Origin: Nannocystis sp.
GTDB lineage: Bacteria; Myxococcota_A; Polyangia; Nannocystales; Nannocystaceae
Reading direction: 5' to 3'
NCBI RefSeq assembly: GCF_016714285.1
Contig: NZ_JADJNN010000012.1
Location: forward strand, 124,001-188,000
Length of the DNA stretch: 64,000 nucleotides
Below are positions 8,360 to 16,537 of this stretch, piece after piece (the first letter of the stretch is position 1; each line of letters begins with the position of its first letter). Under the pieces are notes generated by a model that was given only the letters and a program-made list of their open reading frames with translations, searched no databases and was not told the origin of the DNA. The position numbers were made by a program, and so were the translations under genes.

Positions 8360-9718
8360 ATGCGCTACACGGCCTGGTTTCAATGCATCCGCGGTTGTCC
8401 TGGGCGGCACGCGCTGACCGAGGTGATCTATCGCTGTCCGGTTTGCGAGGGGTTGCTCGAGGTGGAGCACGATCACGAGGCCTTGCGAGGGCGCGCACCG
8501 GCGGCGTGGATGCGGCTGTTCGATGAGCGTCACGGTCGCACGCTGTGGCCGTATGGGAGCGGGGTGTGGAGCAAGCTCGAGTGGGTGCTGCCCGAGGTGA
8601 CGCCCGACAACGTGGTGTCGCTGTTCGAGGGCAACTCGAACCTGCTGTGGGCGGAGCGCTTTGGGAAGCAGATCGGGCTCGATGATCTGTGGATCAAGCA
8701 GTGCGGGATCAGCCACACGGGGTCGTTCAAGGACCTCGGGATGACGGTGCTGGTGTCGGCGGTGAAGCAGGCGATCGCGCTGGGGCGGCCGATCCGGGCG
8801 CTGGCCTGCGCGTCGACGGGGGACACCTCGGCGGCGCTGGCGGCTTACGGGGCGGCCGCGGGGATCCCGGTGATCGTGCTGCTGCCGCGGGGCAAGATCA
8901 GCGCGGCGCAGCTGGTCCAGCCGATCGCCAACGGGGCGCTGGTGTGCAGCCTCGACACCGACTTCGACGGCTGCATGCGGGTGGTCCAGCGGCTCACGCA
9001 GGACCCGCAGATCTACCTCGCCAACTCGATGAACAGCCTGCGCGTCGAGGGCCAGAAGACGGTGGCGATCGAGATGGTGCAGCAGTTCGACTGGGCGGTG
9101 CCGGACTGGGTGCTGGTGCCGGGCGGGAACCTCGGGAACGTGTCGGCGCTGCACCGCGGCTTCGTGCAGATGCAGGCGCTGGGGCTGACGCAGAAGCTGC
9201 CGCGCCTGGTGTGCTGTCAGGCGGCCCACGCGAATCCGCTGTACGAGGCCTACGCGCGCGCGCGGGCGGCTGGACGGGCGTTGACCGAGGCGGACTACGT
9301 GGCCCAGGTGGCGCGGCCGACCTTGGCCTCGGCGATCCAGATCGGGGCGCCGGTGTCCTTGCCGAAGGCGGTGCGGGCGATCGTCGAGTGCGAGGGGATC
9401 GTGGAGCAGGCGAGCGAGGCGGAGCTGGCCGACGCGGCGGCGATGGCCGACCGCACCGGGATGTTCAACTGCCCGCACACGGGGGTGGCGCTGGCGTGTC
9501 TGATCAAGCTGGTGCGCGCCGGGACGATCGATCGCGCGGCGCGGGTGGTGGTGGTGTCGACGGCGCACGGGCTCAAGTTCACCGAGTTCAAGGCGCGCTA
9601 CCACGAGGACGCGCTGGGGTTCCCGGCGAGGTACGCGAACCGGCCGACCTTGCTGCCGGCGGCGCCGGAGCTGGCGGTGGCGGCGTTGCACCGCCTGCTC
9701 GACGCGGTGCAGGGGTAG
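8360..9718 (+). CDS. thrC: Threonine synthase
   Basis: A 452-residue PLP enzyme that converts O-phospho-L-homoserine to L-threonine. The PLP-lysine sits in SHTGSFKDLGM; a Ser/Thr-rich phosphate-binding loop (CASTGDTSAALAAYGA) and GGNLGNVSA follow. The N-terminus carries four Cys in a CxxxC…CxxC pattern, as in threonine synthases with a zinc-ribbon-like head. ATG 8360 gives the expected length. Only 23 bases separate this start from that of the divergent peptidase gene, so the thrC promoter must overlap the peptidase coding sequence or the starts are closer than they look. The convergent lipoprotein gene ends 11 bases downstream. Confidence 0.95.
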   Translation: MRYTAWFQCIRGCPGRHALTEVIYRCPVCEGLLEVEHDHEALRGRAPAAWMRLFDERHGRTLWPYGSGVWSKLEWVLPEVTPDNVVSLFEGNSNLLWAERFGKQIGLDDLWIKQCGISHTGSFKDLGMTVLVSAVKQAIALGRPIRALACASTGDTSAALAAYGAAAGIPVIVLLPRGKISAAQLVQPIANGALVCSLDTDFDGCMRVVQRLTQDPQIYLANSMNSLRVEGQKTVAIEMVQQFDWAVPDWVLVPGGNLGNVSALHRGFVQMQALGLTQKLPRLVCCQAAHANPLYEAYARARAAGRALTEADYVAQVARPTLASAIQIGAPVSLPKAVRAIVECEGIVEQASEAELADAAAMADRTGMFNCPHTGVALACLIKLVRAGTIDRAARVVVVSTAHGLKFTEFKARYHEDALGFPARYANRPTLLPAAPELAVAALHRLLDAVQG

Positions 9719-9729
9719 CGCGCGGCGCT

Positions 9730-10692
9730 TCAGGGCTTGCCGGTGCGGCGGGCGACCCAGTCGATCGCGGGCGAGTCGTCGCAGATGCCGCTGAGGTGCG
9801 ACTGGAGGTTGACGACCTCGTAGCCGAGGTCGCCGTCGCCGAGCGCTCCGGTCTGGCCCTCGGAGAGCATGAGGTCGGTCTTGAAGGCGGTGAAGTGGAG
9901 GTCGAGGAGGGTGGGCACGCCGCAGCAGCCGTCGCACTCGCACTCGTCGACGGTGATCTGCTCGGTGTCGAACTGGCCGATGACGGCCTGGATCGGGCCG
10001 AGCAGGCTGCCGGCGTGGTAGAGCGCGGGCGAGCCCTCGGGCTCTTCGCTGTCCCAGATAGCGACGCCGACCAGCTCGCAGCCGCCCTTGCTCTTCTGGC
10101 GCTCGACGATGATGCGCGGGCAGGCGGGCAGGTTGCCGGCGGACCAGTCCTTGGGGGCGTCGAGGGTGAAGGTCCAGGGGTCCTCGATCAGACAGTTGCT
10201 GTTGCAGGGGCAGCCGTCGAGCGCGTAGACGGGGCCGGGGCTGTCGGCCTGGTTCTGGCCGACGAACTCGATGGTGCCGCAGCCGGGGTCCTCCTGGTCG
10301 TGGACGAGGGTGGCGTCGATCTCGGGGCCGTCGGCGCCGCACAGGTTGGCGCCGGTGGTCGTGTCGCCGGTGGTCGTGTCGCCGGTGGTGCCGGAGACGT
10401 CGGTGGTGGTGCCGGAGACGTCGGTGGTGGTGCCGGGGACGTCCGTGGTGGTGCCGGGGGCGGTGCTCGTGTTTGGGCCGGTGGTGCCGGAGTCGGAGTC
10501 GGAGGCGGAGGCGCTGCTGGTGGTCGGCGTCTCGCTGGTGGGCGAGCTGGTGGGCGAGCTGGTGGGCGAGCCGCTGGGGTCGCCGCCGGTGCTGGTGTCG
10601 CCGGTGCTCGCGCTGTCGGTGGCGGTGGCGACGGTGTCGCCGCCGCAGGCGAGGGTGAGGCCGGGGAGCAGGGCGAGGATAAGTCTGCGCAT
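9730..10692 (-). CDS. Lipoprotein with Thr/Ser-rich linker and Cys-rich domain
   Basis: A 320-residue predicted lipoprotein starting at ATG 10692 (MRRLILALLPGLTLACGG, lipobox LTLAC). A low-complexity linker of about 80 residues follows, rich in Thr, Ser, Asp and Gly with TTTDVSG repeats coded by 15- and 24-bp DNA repeats (about 10353-10457). The C-terminal domain of about 200 residues has at least ten Cys, probably disulfide-bonded outside the cytoplasm. The domain resembles no family I can name. Longer frames reaching to 12120 run antiparallel through tyrS sequence and are not real. Confidence 0.85.
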   Translation of the reverse strand: MRRLILALLPGLTLACGGDTVATATDSASTGDTSTGGDPSGSPTSSPTSSPTSETPTTSSASASDSDSGTTGPNTSTAPGTTTDVPGTTTDVSGTTTDVSGTTGDTTTGDTTTGANLCGADGPEIDATLVHDQEDPGCGTIEFVGQNQADSPGPVYALDGCPCNSNCLIEDPWTFTLDAPKDWSAGNLPACPRIIVERQKSKGGCELVGVAIWDSEEPEGSPALYHAGSLLGPIQAVIGQFDTEQITVDECECDGCCGVPTLLDLHFTAFKTDLMLSEGQTGALGDGDLGYEVVNLQSHLSGICDDSPAIDWVARRTGKP

Positions 10693-10799
10693 GGTCTCAG
10701 CGTATCCGCTGGCGCGCGGGTCGGGAAGCCGTCCGCGCGTGGGCGGGCCGCACCGCCCCGCGGAGGTTTCGCAGGAGAACGTCGTCTTTGCTGGGTGGG

Positions 10800-12080
10800 T
10801 CAGGGGGGCGGGAAATACACCCGGACCCGCGTCTTCTTGCCGGCTTGCAGGCGCAGGTACTCGCCGCTCTGGTCGGCGGCGCTGAGCAGGCGGTTGGGGT
10901 CGAGGCAGGCCTCGCCGTTGAGCTTCACGGCGCCCTGTTCGATGCACTGCTTGGCCTCGCGGCGGGACTTGAAGCCGTCGACGCCGGGGAGGGTGACGAG
11001 GTCGACGAGGCGGAGGGTGGTTTGCTCGAGGCGGTGCTCGGGGACGGCGCTCCAGTCGTTGCCGCCGCCGAAGGCCTGGCGCGCGGCGGTGTGGGCCGTG
11101 TCGGCGGCGTCCTGGCCATGGAGCAGGCGGGTGGCCTCGTAGGCGAGGCGGGCCTTGGCGGCGTTGAGGGCGGCGCCGCCGGCCTGGGTGAGCGCGGCGA
11201 TCTCGGCGACCGGGAGCTCGGTGAAGATGCGGAGATACTTGGCGACGTCGCGGTCGTCGCAGCCGACCCAGAACTGGTAGTAGTCGAAGGGGGGCAGGCG
11301 CTCCGCGTCGAGCCAGACGGCGCCGCGCTCCGTCTTGCCCATCTTGCGGCCGTCGGCGGTGGTGAGCAGCGGGAGGGTGAGGCAGTGGGCCACGCCGGGC
11401 TCGCCCTCGGGGGTCATGCGGCGGATGAGCTCGATGCCGGCGACCATGTTGCCCCACTGGTCGCTGCCGCCAAACTGCAGGGTGCAGGCGTGGTGGCGAA
11501 ACAGGTGCAGGAAGTCGTAGGCCTGCAGGAGCTGGTAGTTGAACTCGAGGAAGCTGAGCGGGATCTCGGCGTCGAGGCGGTCGCGGTAGGTCTTCACGGC
11601 GACCATGCGATTGACGGTGAAGTGGCGGCCGATCTCGCGGAGGAAGTCGATGTAGCGCAGCTGCAGCAGCCAGTCGGCGTTGTTGAGCATGACCGCGTCG
11701 TTGCTGGCGCCGCTGTCGAAGTGGAGGAACTGCGCGAGCTGGCGCTTGAGCGCGGCGGCGTTGGCCTCGATCTCGGCGGTCGACAGCAGCTTGCGGGCCT
11801 CGCTCTTGCCCGACGGGTCGCCGACCATGGCCGTGCCGCCGCCGACGATCACGATCGGGCGGTGACCGCAGCGCTGAAGGGCGCGCATCGCCATGACCTG
11901 GACCAGGTGGCCGACGTGCAGCGAGCTCCCGGTCGGGTCGTAGCCGACGTAGAAGCTGACCATGCCGGCGTGCATCTCGGCGTCGATCGCGGCGAAGTCG
12001 GAGGCCTGCTCGAAGTAGCCGCGCTCGAGGAAGGTGGCGAGGGCGGTGGAGCGCGGCTGGAGGGCGGGGACGACGGTCAT
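10800..12080 (-). CDS. tyrS: Tyrosyl-tRNA synthetase
   Basis: A 426-residue class I synthetase that charges tRNA-Tyr. The HIGH motif appears as HVGH after DPTGSSL, and the KMSKS motif as KMGKT. QFGGSDQWGN is the TyrRS tyrosine/tRNA-site signature. The C-terminal 70 residues form an S4-like RNA-binding domain. The start at ATG 12080 gives normal length. It sits in a leftward run with zapA (148 bases upstream). Confidence 0.95.
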   Translation of the reverse strand: MTVVPALQPRSTALATFLERGYFEQASDFAAIDAEMHAGMVSFYVGYDPTGSSLHVGHLVQVMAMRALQRCGHRPIVIVGGGTAMVGDPSGKSEARKLLSTAEIEANAAALKRQLAQFLHFDSGASNDAVMLNNADWLLQLRYIDFLREIGRHFTVNRMVAVKTYRDRLDAEIPLSFLEFNYQLLQAYDFLHLFRHHACTLQFGGSDQWGNMVAGIELIRRMTPEGEPGVAHCLTLPLLTTADGRKMGKTERGAVWLDAERLPPFDYYQFWVGCDDRDVAKYLRIFTELPVAEIAALTQAGGAALNAAKARLAYEATRLLHGQDAADTAHTAARQAFGGGNDWSAVPEHRLEQTTLRLVDLVTLPGVDGFKSRREAKQCIEQGAVKLNGEACLDPNRLLSAADQSGEYLRLQAGKKTRVRVYFPPP

Positions 12081-12228
12081 GGCCGGCGCAGGATAACCCT
12101 GCGGGCGCGACGGTGGCCACCAGGGGCGGAGTTCCGGGCGGGGCGCAGGGCGCAGGGCGGGGGGCGATCGGCGAGGGCGGCGAGCCACGCGGGGGTCAAG
12201 CCGCAGCCGCCGAGAGCTGGGGCGGAGC

Positions 12229-12567
12229 TCAGGGCGGGACGGCGGCGGCGGGTGGTTGCTCGTGCAGGGCGACGAGGCGCTGCTCGTGATCGTCGAGGGC
12301 GCGGCGCAGGGTCTCGAGGCGGTCGCCGACGCGACGACGGAAGCGCTGGTGGAGGTCCTTCTCGCGGAACAGCTCGTCGGCGAGCTGCATGGCGACGAGC
12401 AGGGCGACGCGCTGGAGGCCGGCGCTGTTGGTGATGCGGCGGCCGCCGGAGAGGACGCGCAGGTGGGCGTCGACGTACTCGGCGAGCTGTTGCACGTAGT
12501 CCGCGCCCTCGTCGCTGCGGATGGTGAGCTGCTGGCCGGCGATCTCGACCTGGACCGATCGTTTCAC
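12229..12567 (-). CDS. zapA: Cell division protein ZapA-like
   Basis: A 112-residue protein. The N-terminal half is a typical ZapA head: basic KRSVQVEIAGQQL-type start, RSDEG, then YVQQLAEYVDAHL and a helix with VALLVAMQLADELF. A C-terminal coiled coil with Glu/Arg/Leu repeats follows. ZapA cross-links FtsZ filaments at the division site. It lies 42 bases after the TPR lipoprotein gene and upstream of tyrS. Confidence 0.85.
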   Translation of the reverse strand: MKRSVQVEIAGQQLTIRSDEGADYVQQLAEYVDAHLRVLSGGRRITNSAGLQRVALLVAMQLADELFREKDLHQRFRRRVGDRLETLRRALDDHEQRLVALHEQPPAAAVPP

Positions 12568-12609
12568 GCGGGCACGATATCGCGGGCAGGCGGTGCTGTC
12601 ACCGGCCGG

Positions 12610-13983
12610 TCAGTCGAGGGCGTGGGGGTTCATGGCGAGGGCCTGCTCGCGGTGCTTGGCGGCGGTTGCCGTCGACGCGGGGTCGCTGGCGGCGGCGTAC
12701 ACCTCAGCCGCGGCGGCGAACAGGTCGGCGCTGCGCCACGGGGTAGCGAGGGCCCCGGCGATCGCGTCCCTGGCGTCGCCCTGGCGGCCGGCCTTGAGGT
12801 AGGCGCGGGCGAGCGAGATCTTGGCCTCGGCGTTGGGGCGGGTGCGGTGGTTGCTTTCGGCGAGCTGGACGACGCGGGCGGGGTCGCTGCCGAATTCGAG
12901 GAAGTGGGCGAGGGCGTGGCCGTAGGCGGCCTCGGGGAAGCGCTCGAGCTGGGCCTCGTAGATCTGCCCGGCGCGATCGATCCATACGCGGGCCTCGGCG
13001 GGGCGACCGGCCGCGAGGTGGATGCTGGCGACGGCGTCCATGAACTCGGGGCTGCCCGTGCGACGGATGATGTCAGCGTAGGCGGCGAGTGCGGCGTCGG
13101 TCTGGCCCTGGAGGGTCAGGAGCTCGGCGATGTGCTCGTCGATGAGCCAGTAGCCGGCGAGCTCGGCGGCGCCGTCGTTGTAGTGGGCGAGGGCGTCGTC
13201 CCAGCGGCCGCGCCCCAGGTCCATCAGGCCGAGCTGGAGGTGCAGCCAGGCCGAGGGCTCGCCGGATCCGGGGGGCAGCTTGGCGAGGGCCTGGTGGTAG
13301 AGATGCTCGGCGTTGAGCAACTCGCCGGTCTTCCAGCGGTAGAGCGCGAGGCGGGCGAGGTTGGTGATGTCGGCGTCGCTGGCGAGGGCCTGCTCGAGGC
13401 CGATCGCGGCGGCCGGGTAGTCGCCGCGCTGGAAAGCCAGGTCGGCGCGCTGGACGGCGAGGGCGCGGCGGTCCGTGTCGCGGTGGATAGCGAATTGCTC
13501 GATGCGGTCGAGGTCGGCGGCGACGCGGTCCAGGCGGTGGAGGGTGAAGTTGAGGGCGACGCGGGTGAAGTAGGGGCCGGCGTCATCGCCCGCGATAGCG
13601 AAGGCGCGATCGATCTGGGTCTCGGCACTGGCGTAGTCATTGTAGTCGCCGCTGAGGCGGGCGCGCGTGAGGTAGAGGTCGGCGAGCTGGCCACGCACCA
13701 ACCAGCCGGTGGGCTGCGCCTCGGCGCGTGCGAGCACGGCGGTGATCCGGGCGTCGAGCTCGGCGAGGGCGTCGGCGTGCTGCAGCGGCGTCGCGGTGGG
13801 CAACGGCTTCGCGGTGGGCAACGACTTCGCGGTGGGCAACGGCTTCGCGGTGGGCAACGACTTCGCGGCGGCCAGCGGCCTCGCGGGGGTGCTTGCCAGG
13901 TCGGTGGGTCTCGCGGGGCGCGATGCGGGCGGGGCGGAGCAGGTGAGGACGAACAGGGGCAGGGCGGCGAGGGATCGCTTCAT
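12610..13983 (-). CDS. TPR-repeat lipoprotein
   Basis: A 457-residue lipoprotein starting at ATG 13983 (MKRSLAALPLFVLTCSA, lipobox near residue 15). Residues about 30-60 are a five-fold LPTAK/S repeat from an 18-bp DNA repeat. The rest is a chain of tetratricopeptide-like helical repeats (for example WLVRGQLADLYLTRARLSG and ALAVQRADLAFQRGDY). TPR proteins act as scaffolds in envelope complexes; the partner is unknown. It is the first gene of the leftward zapA-tyrS block. Confidence 0.85.
   Translation of the reverse strand: MKRSLAALPLFVLTCSAPPASRPARPTDLASTPARPLAAAKSLPTAKPLPTAKSLPTAKPLPTATPLQHADALAELDARITAVLARAEAQPTGWLVRGQLADLYLTRARLSGDYNDYASAETQIDRAFAIAGDDAGPYFTRVALNFTLHRLDRVAADLDRIEQFAIHRDTDRRALAVQRADLAFQRGDYPAAAIGLEQALASDADITNLARLALYRWKTGELLNAEHLYHQALAKLPPGSGEPSAWLHLQLGLMDLGRGRWDDALAHYNDGAAELAGYWLIDEHIAELLTLQGQTDAALAAYADIIRRTGSPEFMDAVASIHLAAGRPAEARVWIDRAGQIYEAQLERFPEAAYGHALAHFLEFGSDPARVVQLAESNHRTRPNAEAKISLARAYLKAGRQGDARDAIAGALATPWRSADLFAAAAEVYAAASDPASTATAAKHREQALAMNPHALD
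13793..13864. repeat. 18-bp tandem repeat, four copies, in frame
   Basis: Unit GCGGTGGGCAACGGCTTC or a one-base variant (ACGACTTC), at 13793, 13811, 13829 and 13847, with a decayed fifth copy. It encodes the LPTAK/S repeat just after the lipobox of the TPR lipoprotein. Confidence 0.9.
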
Positions 13984-14006
13984 CGGGGCTGACTCCGGAA
14001 ACAGCG

Positions 14007-14040
14007 GCGGCCCGCGAGACGAGGTCGTCGTGCGGGCCGC
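14007..14040. terminator. Stem-loop after the DUF4331-like pair
   Basis: GCGGCCCGC (14007-14015) and its complement GCGGGCCGC (14032-14040) form a 9-bp GC stem with a 16-base loop. It lies 25 bases past the stop of the lipoprotein at 14065 on the minus strand. There is no clear U-run, so termination is inferred. Confidence 0.4.
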
Positions 14041-14064
14041 GGCGGTGAGCATCGGTGGCGGCGA

Positions 14065-14793
14065 TCAGTGGGGCGCGGCGAGGTAGGGGAATTCCGGCGC
14101 GAATTCCTTGTCGTTCTTCGGCGGGTTGACCGGGACGTCGGCCAGCGTCGCGGCGGTCTGGCCCGGCGCCGAGAGGTCGAGCATGACCACCGCGAGGGTG
14201 ATGTCGACGCACGGGTCCGTGAGACGGCGGCCGTTGGGGAAGCCCGCCTGCTTGCTGATGTCGATCTGCAGGGTATCGGGAACGACCAGCGGGGCGGCCT
14301 GCGCGACGCAGGTGTCCTTGGCGCAGGGGACCAGCTTGCGGGTCATGAGGTCGTCGTCGAGGGCCGCGTGCAGGCCGACGAGGTTCATGACGATGTCGGG
14401 GACGAAGGTGCTGGCCGCGTCGTCGCTCGGCGTCGACGCGTTGTAGTTGTCCTTGAGCTCCTTCGAGATCACCGCGGTGGCGACGGCCGGCATGCCCATA
14501 CGGTCGAGCTGGACCAGCTGCTCCGGCGGGGTCTCGTCGAAGACGAAGGGGTCGTTGGGATCGCCGGTGGGGTCGGTCGGATCGTTGGTAGTGGACGGGT
14601 CGTTGGTGGTGGCCCCGTTGGTCGGGTCGGCGGTCGGGTCGGCGGTGGTCGGGGTGTCGGTCGCCGTGGCGTTGGTGGCCGTGATCGGGCCGCCGGTGCT
14701 GGAGTTGTCGGTGTCGCTGCCGTCGTCGCCACAGGCGGTGGCGAATGCGGTGGCGAGGACGAGGGACAGGGAGATGCGCTTGAGCGGATGCAT
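14065..14793 (-). CDS. DUF4331-like C-terminal half, as a lipoprotein
   Basis: A 242-residue protein with start ATG 14793 preceded by a GGAGG site, a lipoprotein signal (MHPLKRISLSLVLATAFATAC) and a Thr/Asn/Asp-rich linker of about 60 residues. The remainder has the hallmarks of the second half of DUF4331 proteins: QLDRMGMPAVATAVI, the GFPNGRRLTDP motif, and the FPYLAAPH ending. The gene just upstream encodes the matching first half. So one protein family appears here as two separately exported proteins. The function of DUF4331 is unknown. Confidence 0.8.
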   Translation of the reverse strand: MHPLKRISLSLVLATAFATACGDDGSDTDNSSTGGPITATNATATDTPTTADPTADPTNGATTNDPSTTNDPTDPTGDPNDPFVFDETPPEQLVQLDRMGMPAVATAVISKELKDNYNASTPSDDAASTFVPDIVMNLVGLHAALDDDLMTRKLVPCAKDTCVAQAAPLVVPDTLQIDISKQAGFPNGRRLTDPCVDITLAVVMLDLSAPGQTAATLADVPVNPPKNDKEFAPEFPYLAAPH

Positions 14794-14810
14794 GATCGTG
14801 TCCTCCGTGC

Positions 14811-15443
14811 TCACGGCTTGACCCGGGTGGACGCCCAGAGGCGGAAGGTCTTGCCGTTGCCGACCAGCGCGTCGGTGCTCATCTCGACGACGATCGCGGT
14901 GACGTTGGTCGTGGCGAAGGTGTCGTGCTTATTGTCGAAGCTGAGGGTGCCGGTCTGGACGGTCTTGTTGAAGCCGTCGAGGTCGAAGAAGAAGGGGTCG
15001 TCGCGCAGGCCGGCGTACACGCGCAGGCCCATACCCGCGTCGATGGTGGTCTCGACCGGGCCGGTGACGACCGGCTTGCCGCCCGGGAGGCCGCTGACCT
15101 GCACGCCCCAGGCGCCCTTGCTGTTCTTGCCGAAGCGGATGTGGGCCTCTTGATCGGGCAGGTTGTCGTTGTTGTTGTCGATGTGGATCGTGTAGAGCAC
15201 GTCGGCGTCGAAGGTCGCGGGCAAGCCGGCCTCGCCGAAGCCGGCGAAGTCGAGGACGGCGACGACCTTGCCGTCGCCGGTGTGCCAGGCGTACACGTCC
15301 GTGATGTCGCCCGCGAGGAAGGCCTTCGTCTTCGGCGCGTCGACGTGGTCGGCGGCGTGGACGGTGTCGGTGAGGAGCGGCATCGCCACAGCGGCGACGA
15401 GGCCGAGGGCAAACAGGCCCGCATTCTTGCGTGTTGTGTTCAT
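14811..15443 (-). CDS. DUF4331-like N-terminal half, secreted
   Basis: A 210-residue protein with start ATG 15443 (AGGGG upstream) and a signal peptide (residues 1-31, ending VHA). The mature start ADHVDAP matches the HxDAP opening of DUF4331, followed by DITDVYAW, a middle part with YTIHIDNNNDN, and AGLRDDPFFFDLDGFN. It stops at WASTRVKP where family members normally continue into the RMGxPAV part, which is found in the next gene 17 bases downstream. The two are almost certainly co-transcribed and may assemble. No enzymatic residues are recognised. Confidence 0.82.
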   Translation of the reverse strand: MNTTRKNAGLFALGLVAAVAMPLLTDTVHAADHVDAPKTKAFLAGDITDVYAWHTGDGKVVAVLDFAGFGEAGLPATFDADVLYTIHIDNNNDNLPDQEAHIRFGKNSKGAWGVQVSGLPGGKPVVTGPVETTIDAGMGLRVYAGLRDDPFFFDLDGFNKTVQTGTLSFDNKHDTFATTNVTAIVVEMSTDALVGNGKTFRLWASTRVKP

Positions 15444-15703
15444 TCTTAAACCCCTGATTTTCAAACGCCGCGGGTCAGTCGACCCACGAGCGGCGGTGCG
15501 GTACGAGCGTGCCTGCTTCGTGGATCGCTCGCAAGTCTGGAATTTGCCGCTGAAGCGCCGTGGTGTGTCGGGTGCAGCACGGCGCGAAGGGCACTCGGGG
15601 GCGGGCGATGTAGCATCGAGGGCGAGTGATTCTTTGCGGAAGGCTGTCGCTTTGTACGGTCGCTGCGATACTCTCTCGCAGCAACCCTACAAGGACTTGA
15701 CCG

Positions 15704-16465
15704 ATGCGTAATCCATCCTGGCTCACAATCTCCATGCTTGCCGTCGCCCTCACGGCGTGCGGCGACGACAAGGGCGACACCCTTTCCGCCGGTAGCAGCA
15801 GCACCGATCCCACGGCTGGCTCGACCACCGTCGAGGTGACGACCACCGCGTCGACCAGCAGCGCGACGAATGACTCGACGACCACCGGCCCGACCACGGT
15901 CGAGCCGACGACCGACCCGGCGACGACCGAGCCGCTGACCACGGGCGACTCGACCTCGGGCACCACCGGCGAGCCGGTCGAGCTGACCTGTGAGAACTAC
16001 TGCTCCCTGTACGCCACGGGCTGCGCCGACTTCAGCGAGTACGCCAACGATCAGGACTGCCTGTCGCAGTGCAAGCAGTGGCCGCCCGGCATCGCCGGCG
16101 AGACCGCCGGCGACAGCCTCGGCTGCCGCCTCTACCACGTCGGCGTCGCCAACCAGGTCGATGCGAAGGTGCACTGCCCGCACGCTGGCCCGACCGGCGC
16201 GATGGTCTGTGTGTCGCCCGACGCGCCGATCTGCCAGGACTACTGCGACACGTACCTGAAGAACTGCACGGACAAGCTCAACCTCTACATCGACGCCGCG
16301 GACTGCCTGGCGCAGTGCGGCGACTGGTATCCCGGCACGGGTGCCGACACCACGGGTGACACGGTCGGCTGCCGCCTCTACCACGCGGGCGTAGCGATGG
16401 CCGATGCCAACACGCACTGCCCGCACGCCGGCCCCGGCGGCGCGATGGTCTGCGTGGCGCCGTGA
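15704..16465 (+). CDS. Lipoprotein with duplicated Cys-rich domain
   Basis: A 253-residue predicted lipoprotein. MRNPSWLTISMLAVALTAC gives the lipobox LTAC. Residues about 25-95 are a Thr/Ser/Pro-rich linker. Two homologous Cys-rich units of about 75 residues follow. Each has CxxYC, then DCLxQC, a W/YPxG turn, GCRLYHxGVA and HCPHAGPxGAMVC. Conserved Cys spacing in both units implies disulfides outside the cell. The function is unknown. A strong hairpin follows the gene. Confidence 0.88.
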   Translation: MRNPSWLTISMLAVALTACGDDKGDTLSAGSSSTDPTAGSTTVEVTTTASTSSATNDSTTTGPTTVEPTTDPATTEPLTTGDSTSGTTGEPVELTCENYCSLYATGCADFSEYANDQDCLSQCKQWPPGIAGETAGDSLGCRLYHVGVANQVDAKVHCPHAGPTGAMVCVSPDAPICQDYCDTYLKNCTDKLNLYIDAADCLAQCGDWYPGTGADTTGDTVGCRLYHAGVAMADANTHCPHAGPGGAMVCVAP

Positions 16466-16495
16466 TCGGGTGACGATCGAGTGACGTGAGGATGC

Positions 16496-16525
16496 TTGTG
16501 CGCCGGGCGATGGCCCGGCGCACAA
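16496..16525. terminator. Bidirectional terminator-like hairpin
   Basis: TTGTGCGCCGGG (16496-16507) pairs perfectly with CCCGGCGCACAA (16514-16525) across a 6-base loop. It sits between the convergent Cys-rich lipoprotein and prfA genes, 30 bases after the first and 13 before the stop of the second. Confidence 0.7.
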
Positions 16526-16537
16526 CCCGTCCGTGGT

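Noticed and set aside
5940..8417. Plus-strand frame of 825 residues, Gly/Glu/Val-rich
   Set aside because: It is the mirror of the peptidase gene, with its HELAH motif on the other strand.
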